This document shows positions 8,277 to 16,633 of a stretch of DNA of 38,970 bases, piece by piece. The notes beneath the pieces are model-generated. The model saw nothing but the letters and a program-made list of their open reading frames with translations. It had not been told where the DNA came from and searched no databases. A program made the position numbers and the translations under genes. Each line of letters begins with the position of its first letter. Within the stretch, counting starts at the first letter, position 1. Source of the stretch: Deltaproteobacteria bacterium (GTDB taxonomy: Bacteria; Myxococcota; Myxococcia; Myxococcales; JAHFDP01); assembly GCA_023248955.1 (NCBI GenBank), contig JAHFDP010000040.1:1-38970 (forward strand), in the 5' to 3' direction.

Positions 8277-9727
8277 GCGTGCGCCGTCGCCGGTTCCATG
8301 GTCGGCGATTTCCAAAGCAGGCGAACGGCCCACATCGCCAGCATTCCGTTGCGCAGGACGATGAGCGCCGAGACCCACGGCACCAGACGCTCGGCGTCCA
8401 TATAGGCCGCGGGATAAATCGTTTGCGTCATCAGCATGAGCATCAAGAAAAACCAGCGCCCTTCGCGGCCCTGCGCATTGGAGAGCAAGACCCCGAGCGG
8501 CACCAGCCAGACCACATACTGCGGACTAAAGACTTTGCCGCACACCATGAACGCCACCAGCGCGCCCAACGCGCCGGCGGTGACGATGGCGTTGCGGTCC
8601 GCGGACGTGCGCGCGCGGGCCAGCCGCAGCCACGTGATGGCATAGACGGCGAGCAGTCCCAGCACCGTGAGCGGCGCCGCCAACTTCAGAAAAAAATCGG
8701 AGTAGCCGCCGACGACGTTGGTCGATCCGTAACTTCGTGACACCGACAGCGAGCTGGGATCGATTACGCGCCAGAGCGAAAGCAACGCAGCGGGGGTGCT
8801 CTCGATCTGCAGCGGGCGGTTGGCGTGGTAGCCGAGAAAATCGAAAAAATGAGAACCGGCGAACAACGCCGCGGGCAAGAGCACCGCCGCCAGCGCGAAA
8901 AACGCGGCGTAAACCGCTAGACCAAGGTCGCGCCAACGCCGCTCTTGCACCAGTGCGATAACCAAGACGGGTGCCACAATCACAGGAACTAACTTCGCGG
9001 CAATCGCCACGCCGAGCGCCGCGCCCGCCACTTTCGGCTTGTTCGTGAACATCGCCCAGAGCGTTAGGCAGAGAAGAAACGACACCACGGCATCGAACCG
9101 GTGCGTGCAGACCGCGCCGAGCGCGATCACGGCCATGGCCGACCAGCGCACCAACGTCTCGTCGCGGCGCATCGGTAAAAGGCGCGCGATCCGCAAACAC
9201 AAAACGAGCGCGAGTGTCAGAAGCAACGCCATGGCGCTCCCGAAAAGAACGCGGAAGACATCTTGATCATGCGTGAGCAACGCCAGAGGCACGGCGATCA
9301 AGAAGAGCCCGGGTGGATATTCCACGACGTAGTCTTGGTATGGAACAAGTGGCGCGAGCGGATCGACGAACCCCGCGGCGTCGGTATCGATCTCCTTGGG
9401 CGACGCCTGAAATTCGGCCAGCCATTCCGCGGACGATCGAATGTAAAACTTTTGATACCGCCGCCCCAGCGCAGCATTGGCGTAGGCGAAGTAGCGCAAG
9501 ATGTCGCCGTCATCGGTAAACGGCGCGCGCAAAATCCGGACGATGTTCGCGGTGGTCGGCGTGAAAGTTAGCGTCCGAAAAACTTCGTTGTTGGCATGCA
9601 CGTCGGCGTGCGGCCCGCCAGCGTTGTAGAGGAGAAATAAAACACAACTCCAAGCAACCCAGCTGAATCGTCCCGTGGCCGTAGCTGCAGACGTCGCCGT
9701 CGCCGGCTTTTCCAGGGCACGATTCAC
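8273..9727 (-). CDS. GT87-like polyprenyl-phosphate-dependent glycosyltransferase
   Basis: 484 residues from GTG 9727. The first membrane helix starts near residue 23. An extracytoplasmic loop carries VEYPPGLFLIAVPLALL, and a later segment reads FSPQYVVWLVPLGVLL. The YPPG loop and the FSPQY-x-x-W-L-x-P motif are typical of the GT87/DUF2029 family, whose known member PimE adds mannose from polyprenyl-phosphate-mannose in the periplasm. About eleven hydrophobic segments fit. It overlaps the 663-residue membrane protein downstream by GTGA and is divergent from nadB with only 29 bp between start codons. The sugar and acceptor cannot be told from sequence. Confidence 0.75.
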   Translation of the reverse strand: MNRALEKPATATSAATATGRFSWVAWSCVLFLLYNAGGPHADVHANNEVFRTLTFTPTTANIVRILRAPFTDDGDILRYFAYANAALGRRYQKFYIRSSAEWLAEFQASPKEIDTDAAGFVDPLAPLVPYQDYVVEYPPGLFLIAVPLALLTHDQDVFRVLFGSAMALLLTLALVLCLRIARLLPMRRDETLVRWSAMAVIALGAVCTHRFDAVVSFLLCLTLWAMFTNKPKVAGAALGVAIAAKLVPVIVAPVLVIALVQERRWRDLGLAVYAAFFALAAVLLPAALFAGSHFFDFLGYHANRPLQIESTPAALLSLWRVIDPSSLSVSRSYGSTNVVGGYSDFFLKLAAPLTVLGLLAVYAITWLRLARARTSADRNAIVTAGALGALVAFMVCGKVFSPQYVVWLVPLGVLLSNAQGREGRWFFLMLMLMTQTIYPAAYMDAERLVPWVSALIVLRNGMLAMWAVRLLWKSPTMEPATAHA

Positions 9728-9741
9728 CTCGCGGAATTACG

Positions 9742-9748
9742 CTATAAG
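9742..9748 (+). promoter_or_regulatory. Possible -10 box of nadB close to the start codon
   Basis: TACGCTATAAG sits 9-14 bases before the nadB ATG (9757). A start site 6-7 bases downstream of this box would fall at about 9755, giving a leaderless or nearly leaderless mRNA. The bases before the ATG are CCGCCCCC, with no Shine-Dalgarno match, consistent with that reading. No good -35 box is seen, so this is weak. Confidence 0.3.
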
Positions 9749-9756
9749 CCGCCCCC

Positions 9757-11364
9757 ATGCAACGCGACGTCGACTTCCTCGTCATCGGCGGCGGCATCGC
9801 CGGGCTCACCTTTGCCCTCGAAGCCGCGCGCCACGGCCGCGTCCTGGTGCTCACCAAAGCCGGCCGCGCCGAGTCCAACACCCGCTACGCGCAGGGAGGC
9901 ATCGCCTCCGTGCTCTCGACGGAAGACTCCTTCGACGCGCACGTCGCCGACACGCTCACCGCGGGCGCCGGCCTCTGCCGCAAGGACGTCGTCGAGATGT
10001 GCGTCCGCCAGGGCCCGGAACGCGTCCGCGAACTCATTGCGTTCGGCGTGGCCTTCGATCGCGCTGGCGACGACTACCACCTCACACTCGAAGGCGGCCA
10101 TTCGCGGCGCCGTATCTTGCACGCCAAAGATCTCACCGGCGCGGAAGTCGAACGCGCGCTCGTCGCCGCCGCCGAAGCGCGCGGCGTGGAGTCGCTCGAG
10201 CGTCACCTCGCCATCGACCTCATCACCAGCGAGAAACTGGGCCAGCCCGGCCCCAACCGCTGCATCGGCGCCTACGTCCTCAACACCGATAGCGGCGACG
10301 TGGTCACCATCCGCGCCAAAGTCACGCTTCTCGCGAGCGGCGGCTGCGGCAAAGTCTATCTCTACACCACCAATCCCGACGTGGCCTCGGGCGACGGCAT
10401 CGCCATGGCCCACCGCGCCGGCGCGGCCATCGCCGACATGGAATTCATTCAGTTTCACCCGACCTGCCTCTTCCATCCGCAGGCCAAAAATTTCCTCATC
10501 TCGGAAGCGCTGCGCGGCGAAGGGGGCGTACTCAAACGGCGCGATGGCGCAACGTTCATGGAGCGCTACCACCCGCAAAAAAGCCTGGCGCCGCGCGACA
10601 TCGTGGCCCGCGCCATCGACAGCGAGCTGAAAAAAACCGGCGACGATCATATCGTGCTCGACATGACGCATCTGCCGAAAGCATTTCTGGTCGAGCGGTT
10701 TCCGCACATTTACCAGACGTGTTTGGCGTTCGGCATCGACATGGCCGTACAACCAATTCCCGTGGTGCCAGCCGCGCACTTTTCTTGCGGCGGCGTGGCC
10801 ACGGATCTTTCGGGTGCAACGACGTTGCCGTTCTTGCTCGCTGCCGGTGAAACCGCCTGCACCGGGCTCCATGGTGCCAATCGCCTCGCTTCCAACTCGC
10901 TGCTGGAAGGGCTCGTCTTCGGCCACAACGCATCCGCGCTGGCCGCCAAGCTCGTTCGCGAAGCCGCGCCGCTGCCGCCCGCCCCCGACTGGAACTCCGG
11001 GAGCGCGGTGCCGCCCGACGAAGGCGTGGTGGTCGCGCACAACTGGGACGAAGTGCGCCGAACGATGTGGAACTACGTCGGCATCGTGCGCACCAACAAG
11101 CGGCTGGACCGCGCCCAGCGCAGGCTAGCGCTGCTTCGCGACGAAATCCGCGACTACTACTGGGGAACGCACGTGACCGCGCCGACGCTCGAGCTGCGAA
11201 ATCTTGCGGACGTGGCGATGCTCATCGTGACGAGCGCGCGGCTGCGGCGGGAGAGCCGCGGGCTGCACACCACGCTGGATTTTCCGGAGCGCGACGACGC
11301 GCGGTGGCTCAAGGATACGGTGCTGGTGCGCGGCGTGGTGAACGACGCGGCGTGGCGGCGTTGA
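9757..11364 (+). CDS. nadB: L-aspartate oxidase
   Basis: 535 residues. The enzyme oxidises L-aspartate to iminoaspartate with FAD, the first step of de novo NAD synthesis, in the cytoplasm. Visible family landmarks: the FAD dinucleotide-binding GGGIAGLTFALEAA near residue 10, the SNTRYAQGGIASV loop, LTLEGGHSRRRILH, the ASGGCGKVY and SGDGIAMAHRAGA segments, EFIQFHPTCLF, the SCGGV active-site loop, and GANRLASNSLLEGLVFG. Length is that of E. coli NadB (~540). The helical C-terminal domain (WNYVGIVRTNKRL) is complete. No nadA or nadC is next to it. The start ATG has no ribosome site (see the -10 box entry). Confidence 0.97.
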   Translation: MQRDVDFLVIGGGIAGLTFALEAARHGRVLVLTKAGRAESNTRYAQGGIASVLSTEDSFDAHVADTLTAGAGLCRKDVVEMCVRQGPERVRELIAFGVAFDRAGDDYHLTLEGGHSRRRILHAKDLTGAEVERALVAAAEARGVESLERHLAIDLITSEKLGQPGPNRCIGAYVLNTDSGDVVTIRAKVTLLASGGCGKVYLYTTNPDVASGDGIAMAHRAGAAIADMEFIQFHPTCLFHPQAKNFLISEALRGEGGVLKRRDGATFMERYHPQKSLAPRDIVARAIDSELKKTGDDHIVLDMTHLPKAFLVERFPHIYQTCLAFGIDMAVQPIPVVPAAHFSCGGVATDLSGATTLPFLLAAGETACTGLHGANRLASNSLLEGLVFGHNASALAAKLVREAAPLPPAPDWNSGSAVPPDEGVVVAHNWDEVRRTMWNYVGIVRTNKRLDRAQRRLALLRDEIRDYYWGTHVTAPTLELRNLADVAMLIVTSARLRRESRGLHTTLDFPERDDARWLKDTVLVRGVVNDAAWRR

Positions 11365-11422
11365 CCCAAACGGTCATCCGTCGCACCATTTGGATGTCAG
11401 ACCCTTGTGATAGAAAACCTCC

Positions 11423-11923
11423 ATGCCTCGCAAATCGTCCTCAACTCGCAAATCTCCCGGCGAGACGCCGATGGGTCGCGTCGCCGTTCTTCTCGAGAAG
11501 ATGCGCGCCGACAACCGCGTCACGCGCGAGGCACTCTTCAGCTTTCGCGATGAGCTAAATCGGAAGATCGACAAGAACCACGAAGAGGCAAAGGCAGAGT
11601 TCGCGTTGATCAAAGGCGTGCTCAATTTTCATTCCACGCAAATCGGGGAGCTCAAGCAGGACGTCGCCGAGCTCAAAAAGGACGTCGCCGAGCTCAAGCG
11701 CGATGTGGCGGAGCTGAAAAGCGATGTGGCGGAGCTGAAAAGCGATGTGGCGGAGCTGAAACGCAATGTGGCGGCGCTCAACGCACGGGTCACAGCCATC
11801 GAACATCGGCTCGATCGCATGGAGCCGCAATGGGAAGACGTTCGCGCGGAGCGCGCCGAGCTGGTGGATCTAAAGCGTCGTGTGGCCGCGTTGGAAGCGG
11901 CAGCTTCGCAGTCGCGATCGTAA
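11423..11923 (+). CDS. Small coiled-coil protein with heptad tandem repeats
   Basis: 166 residues, cytoplasmic (no signal peptide or membrane segment). A basic N terminus (PRKSSSTRKSPG) precedes a short helix with VAVLLEKMRADNRV. Residues ~75-125 are tandem seven-residue units of the form D-V-A-E-L-K-x (six copies), then a second helix with VTAIEHRLDRMEPQW and a Leu/Val heptad to the end. This should form a parallel coiled coil or a long antiparallel hairpin. Function is not recognised; the repeat region may vary in length between strains. The 58-bp gap after nadB has no clear promoter. It is convergent with the next gene, whose stop lies 4 bp away. Confidence 0.7.
   Translation: MPRKSSSTRKSPGETPMGRVAVLLEKMRADNRVTREALFSFRDELNRKIDKNHEEAKAEFALIKGVLNFHSTQIGELKQDVAELKKDVAELKRDVAELKSDVAELKSDVAELKRNVAALNARVTAIEHRLDRMEPQWEDVRAERAELVDLKRRVAALEAAASQSRS
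11660..11785 (+). repeat. Six tandem 21-bp units encoding heptads
   Basis: Six consecutive 21-bp units run from 11660 to 11785. Units 4 and 5 are near identical (GATGTGGCGGAGCTGAAAAG), while units 1 and 2 use GAC-GTC-GCC-GAG-CTC codons for the same peptide. The codon choice separates an older pair from a more recently amplified set, as expected for slippage within a coiled-coil gene. Confidence 0.9.
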
Positions 11924-11927
11924 GCGA

Positions 11928-13604
11928 CTAACGCACAAGGGTCACGTAGGCGCCCGCGCCATTGCGAACCACTATCCGTCCGAGCGCGCCAAGCTGCGAC
12001 GTGAGTACCGAATTCACGTCCAGCAAGATCAGCCCATCAAACGACGGCGCCACGGCAGCGATATCCGGAAACTGCCCCGCCTTCCCTCCGGCCACCGCGC
12101 GCGATTTCCACGGAATACACTCAATGGCTTTATCGATTGCAACGAGCGGCATCGCTAGGGTCCCGACACCGCCCGTTGGCGAATAGAGGTCGTCGCAATT
12201 CGCGTCATCGAAGCCGACCTGATTCCAGGGCGTGTTGAGATCCGCCAGCGGAATTCGTCCCGGATATTCGCGCTCGCGAATCAGATGGTACCGGTACCTG
12301 AAAAGATACGGGTAGTAGCTGGCGCCGCGGGTGAGCTCGCGTGCGGGGAGATGAATCAGCGGATTCACGCGGCCCAGTGCGTGCAAACCGATCACCGGCA
12401 AAACGCGCGCGCCCACTGGAGCCGCATCCACGACCGCGTTCAGCTCGGTCGCCCGCGCGGACCAGTGCGTAAAATAGACGGCCTGTTCGCTGAGCGTGAG
12501 GAGCGCCAATGCCACCGAGGCTTTCGCAGCCACGCGCGCCCAATCACCGACGAGATTTTTGCCGAGCAGAAAAAACAGGAGCGCAAAGGGCAAGCAGCGG
12601 GTGTCTAGCTGGTAGGTGACGTGCCCGATGTCGTACGGGACGACGTAGAAGAGCACCAAGCTGGCCGCGGCGCAGAGTGCGAGCGCGCGGTTGCCGACCG
12701 GCGCGCGCCAGAGCTTGGCGATGAGCCATCCGAGCACGCCGAGCTTGGCCAGCCCCAAGACGTAGCTGTACGGCATACAAGTCATGAAAATTCCGGCGAC
12801 CTTCACCGCGGGATAAGTCCACCAGAGCACCGGCGGCACCGAACGGGTGCTCCAATCGAGCGCGGCGGTTTCCGGAAGATTTAGGAACGCCACCAGAAGC
12901 GCCGCGCCGGGGAGCAGCGCCAAGGCCGCCATCGCAGCCGTGGAAAAATCGCGGCGCCAAAGTGCGCACAAGATCGCGGCACCGCCAAAAAGTGCGAACG
13001 GTTCCGCGTGGCAAAAATAGGTAAGCGTGGCCAGCAGCAGTGCGACGGCGAAGCGCCAAAGGCTGTGCAGCCCGCCGTCGGCCAGCGCGAAAAACATCAA
13101 GCCCAGCGCGAAACCAAGCTGAAAATTGAAAAAGCCTTCGACAAAAAAAAGCGACATCCCGAACACCACCGCCCAGGCCAGATGCAGTGAAAAACGAGCG
13201 CGCAGCCACGAGAAGGCGGCGGCATGGGCGAGAACAATCAGGGTGAGCAGCGCACGCCCCGCGGCGTCAGGAGAGAGGACGCGCAGAAACCCCATGAGCA
13301 AAAGCTCCGTTCCCAAATTGGGAACAGGGTTCCAAGCCAGCGAATAATTCCTTGAGAGGACCGAATCGCCAGCTAGCAACTTGTTCGCGACAAACGCCGA
13401 CGCAACGTGGTTCCAATAATCCTGCAGCGGCAAAAACGATGGCAACCAAATCAGCGCTAACGCCGCGAGGAGAAAAAGAGAGGCGAGCAGTAACTCCCGC
13501 CTACCTGCCTTCTTAATAAGAATTTTACGCCGCCTTACGAATCTGCAGCGCCCGCTCGTAAATCCCCGCCAGCCGAGCACCCACGCGGTACAGGTCATGC
13601 TCAT
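11928..13604 (-). CDS. Polytopic membrane protein, last gene of the glycosyltransferase operon
   Basis: Up to 558 residues. About ten hydrophobic segments begin with LLLASLFLLAALALIWLPS and end near residue 400; a soluble tail of about 150 residues follows (…LARELTRGASYYPYLFRYRY…). The loop PLQDYWNHVASAFVANKLL after the first helix is like the first extracytoplasmic loop of GT-C enzymes, but no family is recognised with confidence. The start is uncertain: ATG 13604, ATG 13598 or GTG 13580 all overlap the upstream gene (stop at 13525) by 56-80 bp, and after the upstream stop no ATG, GTG or TTG precedes the first helix (a non-standard ATT at 13523 is possible). Its position in the operon suggests a role in lipid-linked glycan assembly or transfer. 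Confidence 0.6.
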   Translation of the reverse strand: MSMTCTAWVLGWRGFTSGRCRFVRRRKILIKKAGRRELLLASLFLLAALALIWLPSFLPLQDYWNHVASAFVANKLLAGDSVLSRNYSLAWNPVPNLGTELLLMGFLRVLSPDAAGRALLTLIVLAHAAAFSWLRARFSLHLAWAVVFGMSLFFVEGFFNFQLGFALGLMFFALADGGLHSLWRFAVALLLATLTYFCHAEPFALFGGAAILCALWRRDFSTAAMAALALLPGAALLVAFLNLPETAALDWSTRSVPPVLWWTYPAVKVAGIFMTCMPYSYVLGLAKLGVLGWLIAKLWRAPVGNRALALCAAASLVLFYVVPYDIGHVTYQLDTRCLPFALLFFLLGKNLVGDWARVAAKASVALALLTLSEQAVYFTHWSARATELNAVVDAAPVGARVLPVIGLHALGRVNPLIHLPARELTRGASYYPYLFRYRYHLIREREYPGRIPLADLNTPWNQVGFDDANCDDLYSPTGGVGTLAMPLVAIDKAIECIPWKSRAVAGGKAGQFPDIAAVAPSFDGLILLDVNSVLTSQLGALGRIVVRNGAGAYVTLVR

Positions 13605-14559
13605 CGGCCATCTTGCGCGCCGCCGCTGCTAGCCGCGCCCGCAACTCAGGCCGCGCCGAGAGATCGCGAAGATGCGCCGCCATACCCGCGGCGTCGTGGA
13701 AGAAGAGCGCGTTTTCACCGTGTCGCAGCCAACCGCGGTAGACGCCGATGTCACGCACCACCAGCGGAAGACCCGAGGCCGCGGCTTCCAAGGTCACGAT
13801 GCCCTGGTTTTCCTCGAGGGACGGAAAGGCGAAGGCATCCGCGCCGGCATAAACATCGCGTACATCGTCCACGAATCCGAGAAAGCGGCAATTGCTCGGT
13901 GGACGCCGCACCAACATGCGCAAGCTCGGCGCCAGCGAAATCAGCGGCGACGGAAGCTCTCCGCCCCAAGTGAAGAGCGCCTCCGAAAAACGTCCGGCGG
14001 CTTCGGCGAAGTCGCGCACGCCTTTGCGCTCGAGGAGAAGTCCCACCGCAGCAACCACCAGCTGATCGCTACCCGCAAGCACGCGCGCGCGCTGGAGTCG
14101 CCGCCGCCGCTGGGCCGCTTCGTTCTCGGGCGCAAAAGCAGCCACGTCGACGCCGTTGGAAATCACTTCGATAGGCCGCTGCAAGTTGTAACGGTCGAGG
14201 AGATTGGCGGTGTAGATGCTCGGCGCCACCACCAAGTCCGCGGCTCCGTAGACTCGCCGCAAATGGGGCTTGGCGCCATGGCGCCACACATCGGAAAGCG
14301 TAAAGCTCCCCGCCATGTCCTCGGCGGTCGTGTGCGCGTGGGCAACCACCACGGCACCACGCTCGCGCGCCTGCGCAAAGAGCCGCGGCGCCATCGGCGA
14401 AATTGTATTCGCATGCAATACATCGTACGGCGCCCGCGGATCGTCAACGACAGTGAGCCCAGCCCGCTGCGCGGCCAGCCGCTGGTGGCGCCGAACGGTG
14501 AGCGGCCCGCAGCCTTTGACGAAAGGAAGATCGTCGTAGTGAAAGTGAACGCGGATCAC
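13525..14559 (-). CDS. GT4-family glycosyltransferase (glycolipid type)
   Basis: 344 residues from GTG 14559, which overlaps the preceding stop as GTGA (14556-14559). A longer frame to 14658 lies inside that gene. GT-B fold: the N-terminal half has AHAHTTAEDMAGSF; the C-terminal half has VISNGVDVAAFAPE, VAAVGLLLERKGVRDFAEAA and the donor-site SLEENQGIVTLEAAASGLPLVV. The E-x-NQGIVTLEA sequence resembles 1,2-diacylglycerol 3-glucosyltransferases and related lipid glycosyltransferases more than it does polysaccharide enzymes, so a membrane glycolipid product is plausible. No membrane helix is seen; such enzymes bind the inner leaflet. Donor and acceptor are not determined by sequence. Confidence 0.8.
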   Translation of the reverse strand: MIRVHFHYDDLPFVKGCGPLTVRRHQRLAAQRAGLTVVDDPRAPYDVLHANTISPMAPRLFAQARERGAVVVAHAHTTAEDMAGSFTLSDVWRHGAKPHLRRVYGAADLVVAPSIYTANLLDRYNLQRPIEVISNGVDVAAFAPENEAAQRRRRLQRARVLAGSDQLVVAAVGLLLERKGVRDFAEAAGRFSEALFTWGGELPSPLISLAPSLRMLVRRPPSNCRFLGFVDDVRDVYAGADAFAFPSLEENQGIVTLEAAASGLPLVVRDIGVYRGWLRHGENALFFHDAAGMAAHLRDLSARPELRARLAAAARKMADEHDLYRVGARLAGIYERALQIRKAA

Positions 14560-15473
14560 TGACCCACCTCTAGCGCGCGCCGTGCGGCTGCTACGGGAGC
14601 AGCGGCTGCGGCCTCCGTCTTGTGGCGATGGATTTGCACCGCCGGAACGCCTGCCCACACTTCGCCTTTGCCGATAACCGTCCCCGGTTGCACCAGCGAA
14701 TTGGGTGCCACCGTGGCGAAATCTCCGACGGTGGTGCCGCCCAAAATCACCGCGTGCGTCCCGATGGAAACGCCTCGTCCGATTCGCACCGGCGAGAGCC
14801 GAAATGAACCGCGCGTGGCTTGATGACAGATGATGACCGCGTTGGAGCCGATCACCACGTCATCGCCGAGCGTGAGCAGGGGCAGATCCGAGAAGCCAAC
14901 GGGATTGGCGCAAAAGAGGCGCTTTCCGCAGCGGCCGCCCATCAGGTTGATCCAGAGACCAGCAAGCGGACTCATACGCGGGAGCAGCAGGAGATGCACC
15001 ACGCCCATCACCACACCATACGCGCCATAACGCTGAACCTGCGGCGAGTAGAGCGGCCACTTTCCCTCGACGAGCGCACCGCGAAATGGCCACGCCAGAA
15101 GCGATCCACCGAAGACCGCGAAAAGCGCAAAGAGGAAGTAGGCCGGTGCCACCAGCATTCCGACCAGCAAAAGGCGGGCCACTAGCGGAGCTGAGACAAG
15201 TCCGTCCCAGGTGGAGCAGAGAAGTATCACCGAGGGCGTCGCTGCCGCAGCCATCATCGCCACGGTGACGACAACAAAGCTAGGGAGTCCGACGGCGAAC
15301 CAAAAGAGGTGTAGCCAACGATCGCCCGACGAGGATTTCGCCGACGTTGACGTGGTCGTTGACGCTAACGGCGACGTGAACGTGGCAGTGGGCGACTTGG
15401 CTGGAACATCCACGGCCATGTCGCCGTTCAGGTCGCCGTCCACGCTCACGTCCACGACAACGTCAACGCTCAC
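14556..15473 (-). CDS. Membrane-anchored left-handed beta-helix acyltransferase-like protein
   Basis: 305 residues from GTG 15473, with GAAGGGG six bases upstream and 14 bp after the preceding stop. Residues 1-50 are low complexity: acidic Val/Asp repeats then Ser/Thr (see palindrome 15345-15468). Two to four membrane segments follow (FWFAVGLPSFVVVTVAMM… and AYFLFALFAVFGGSLLAW). The C-terminal ~120 residues carry hexapeptide repeats of the left-handed beta-helix: DDVVIGSNAVI, GVSIGTHAVILGGTTVGDFATVAPNS, VIGKGEVWAGVPA. This fold transfers acetyl or other acyl groups from CoA. The protein ends in AAPVAAARRALEVGQ, related to the repeat in the 21368-24019 gene. It probably acylates a sugar or lipid made by the flanking glycosyltransferases. 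Confidence 0.75.
   Translation of the reverse strand: MSVDVVVDVSVDGDLNGDMAVDVPAKSPTATFTSPLASTTTSTSAKSSSGDRWLHLFWFAVGLPSFVVVTVAMMAAAATPSVILLCSTWDGLVSAPLVARLLLVGMLVAPAYFLFALFAVFGGSLLAWPFRGALVEGKWPLYSPQVQRYGAYGVVMGVVHLLLLPRMSPLAGLWINLMGGRCGKRLFCANPVGFSDLPLLTLGDDVVIGSNAVIICHQATRGSFRLSPVRIGRGVSIGTHAVILGGTTVGDFATVAPNSLVQPGTVIGKGEVWAGVPAVQIHRHKTEAAAAAPVAAARRALEVGQ
14559..14606 (-). repeat. Diverged single copy of the APVAAAR hairpin repeat at a gene end
   Basis: On the minus strand this 48-bp stretch encodes AAPVAAARRALEVGQ right up to the TGA. It aligns with the 57-bp repeats at 21944-22114, with a net loss of three codons. The loop CCCGT is identical, and the stem has changed on both sides (GCTGCT/AGCAGC here, GCGGCT/AGCCGC there), which keeps the pairing. 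Confidence 0.75.
15345..15468. repeat. Imperfect 124-bp palindrome of CGTTGACG/GACGTG units
   Basis: The outer arms 15345-15364 and 15449-15468 match as inverted copies at 18 of 20 positions (CGTTGACGTGGTCGTTGACG on the left). Weaker pairing continues inward to a centre near GGAACATCC at about 15407. The stretch encodes residues ~3-43 of the acyltransferase-like protein: an acidic V-D-V half, then a Ser/Thr/Ala half. It looks like a palindromic repeat that became the N-terminal coding sequence. Confidence 0.65.
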
Positions 15474-15487
15474 GGTCGCCCCTTCGA

Positions 15488-16633
15488 TCAGAGCCAGAGA
15501 TCGTGGAAAAACGCCTGCACCGGCGCCGAACGCCGCTCGTGGTCCGCTTTGGCGCGCGCGCCCATGGCCTTGCGTTCGCCGTCGCCCGCGAGCAACTCCG
15601 AAACCGCTTCGCCGAGCAGATCCGTGCGTCCCGCCGCAACCAGCCGGCCGCAATCGCTGCCGCGAAGTTGCGCCGTTACACCGCGATCATCGTCGAACGC
15701 CACCACGGGAAGCGACGCGCGCTTGGCCTCCTCGACGACCAATCCGTGAGTCTCCGAAAGGCTGGTGAACATGAACAGGTCCGAATAGGAGAGCCACGAG
15801 TGGACTTTCTCGTTCGGAACCATCCCCACGAACTTCACGTTGGGGTTGCCGTTGGCGCGCTTCTCCAGCATTGGCCGTGCAGGCCCGTCGCCCATCATGA
15901 TGAGGTGCGCGTCCTTGTGCTTGGGATAGATGTGCTCGGTGAACGTGTCGACTGCCGCCTCGAGGTTCTTCTCCGGCGACAGACGAGACAGCACCGCGAT
16001 CCGTTTGCCGCGCGGGATGCCAACCAGCGGATCGCCATTGACCCGTCCAGCCGGGAGCGGCCGCGGAGGGATGACAATCACCTTCGCTTGTGACCGATCC
16101 GCGACATAATTGGCACAGCTCTCGTTAGCAACGACCGCGTAGGGAACGTGGCGGAGAAAATGCTCCCAAGCTTTGCCCATCAGCTTGGAGACGCCGCGCG
16201 CCGCGTAATTGGCTACGCGCTTTCCGACGTAGGGCGCCGCGTAATCGTGAATAAACGACTCCGCGTGCCGCAAATAGTCTGGCACAAATGTCGTGAATCG
16301 CCACACAAAACGCTGGCCCAAGAGCCTCGCCTGCGCAAGGCAAGAATAGGCAAAAGACGGCGTAGTTCCATGATAATAAACGAGATCGTAGCCACCAACC
16401 TTGGTCAGGAACGACGGCGGCGGCAAAAAAGCGACGGCGTGGTCTTTGTAGTGCGGAACCGGAAGCGACAGCCAAGTATTGACGGCGGTACCCTTGGTCA
16501 CGCCCGGGAGCTTGGGGACGTAGACCGTAACATCGTGGCCTTGCTCCTGAAGTCGGAGATAATCGGCCATGGCGCTCACGGCTACGCCATCGATGGTGGG
16601 GAACCAGCTATCTGCAAAGAGCGCAATCCGCAT
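15488..16633 (-). CDS. GT4-family glycosyltransferase, first gene of the operon
   Basis: 381 residues; ATG 16633 preceded by GGAGAAAGA. The N terminus MRIALFADSWFPTIDGVAVS is typical of GT4 enzymes related to GDP-mannose-dependent alpha-mannosyltransferases (PimB/MgtA group) and diacylglycerol glucosyltransferases. The C-terminal domain shows IAVLSRLSPEKNLEAAVDTF, MMGDGPARPMLEKRA and the nucleotide-sugar motif SLSETHGLVVEEAKRASLPVVA (split here for length: ESETHG-type turn followed by EEAKRASLPVV). Complete length. It starts the operon 16633-11928 and faces the exporter operon across a 222-bp gap. Likely substrate is a lipid or lipid-linked sugar; the exact one is not known. Confidence 0.8.
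   Translation of the reverse strand: MRIALFADSWFPTIDGVAVSAMADYLRLQEQGHDVTVYVPKLPGVTKGTAVNTWLSLPVPHYKDHAVAFLPPPSFLTKVGGYDLVYYHGTTPSFAYSCLAQARLLGQRFVWRFTTFVPDYLRHAESFIHDYAAPYVGKRVANYAARGVSKLMGKAWEHFLRHVPYAVVANESCANYVADRSQAKVIVIPPRPLPAGRVNGDPLVGIPRGKRIAVLSRLSPEKNLEAAVDTFTEHIYPKHKDAHLIMMGDGPARPMLEKRANGNPNVKFVGMVPNEKVHSWLSYSDLFMFTSLSETHGLVVEEAKRASLPVVAFDDDRGVTAQLRGSDCGRLVAAGRTDLLGEAVSELLAGDGERKAMGARAKADHERRSAPVQAFFHDLWL

Noticed and set aside
9742-11040. 432-codon minus-strand open frame
   Set aside because: Antisense shadow of nadB, whose enzyme motifs are unambiguous.
13672-14562. 296-codon plus-strand open frame
   Set aside because: Antisense to the GT4 gene with conserved donor-site motif; product is Arg/His-rich without motifs.
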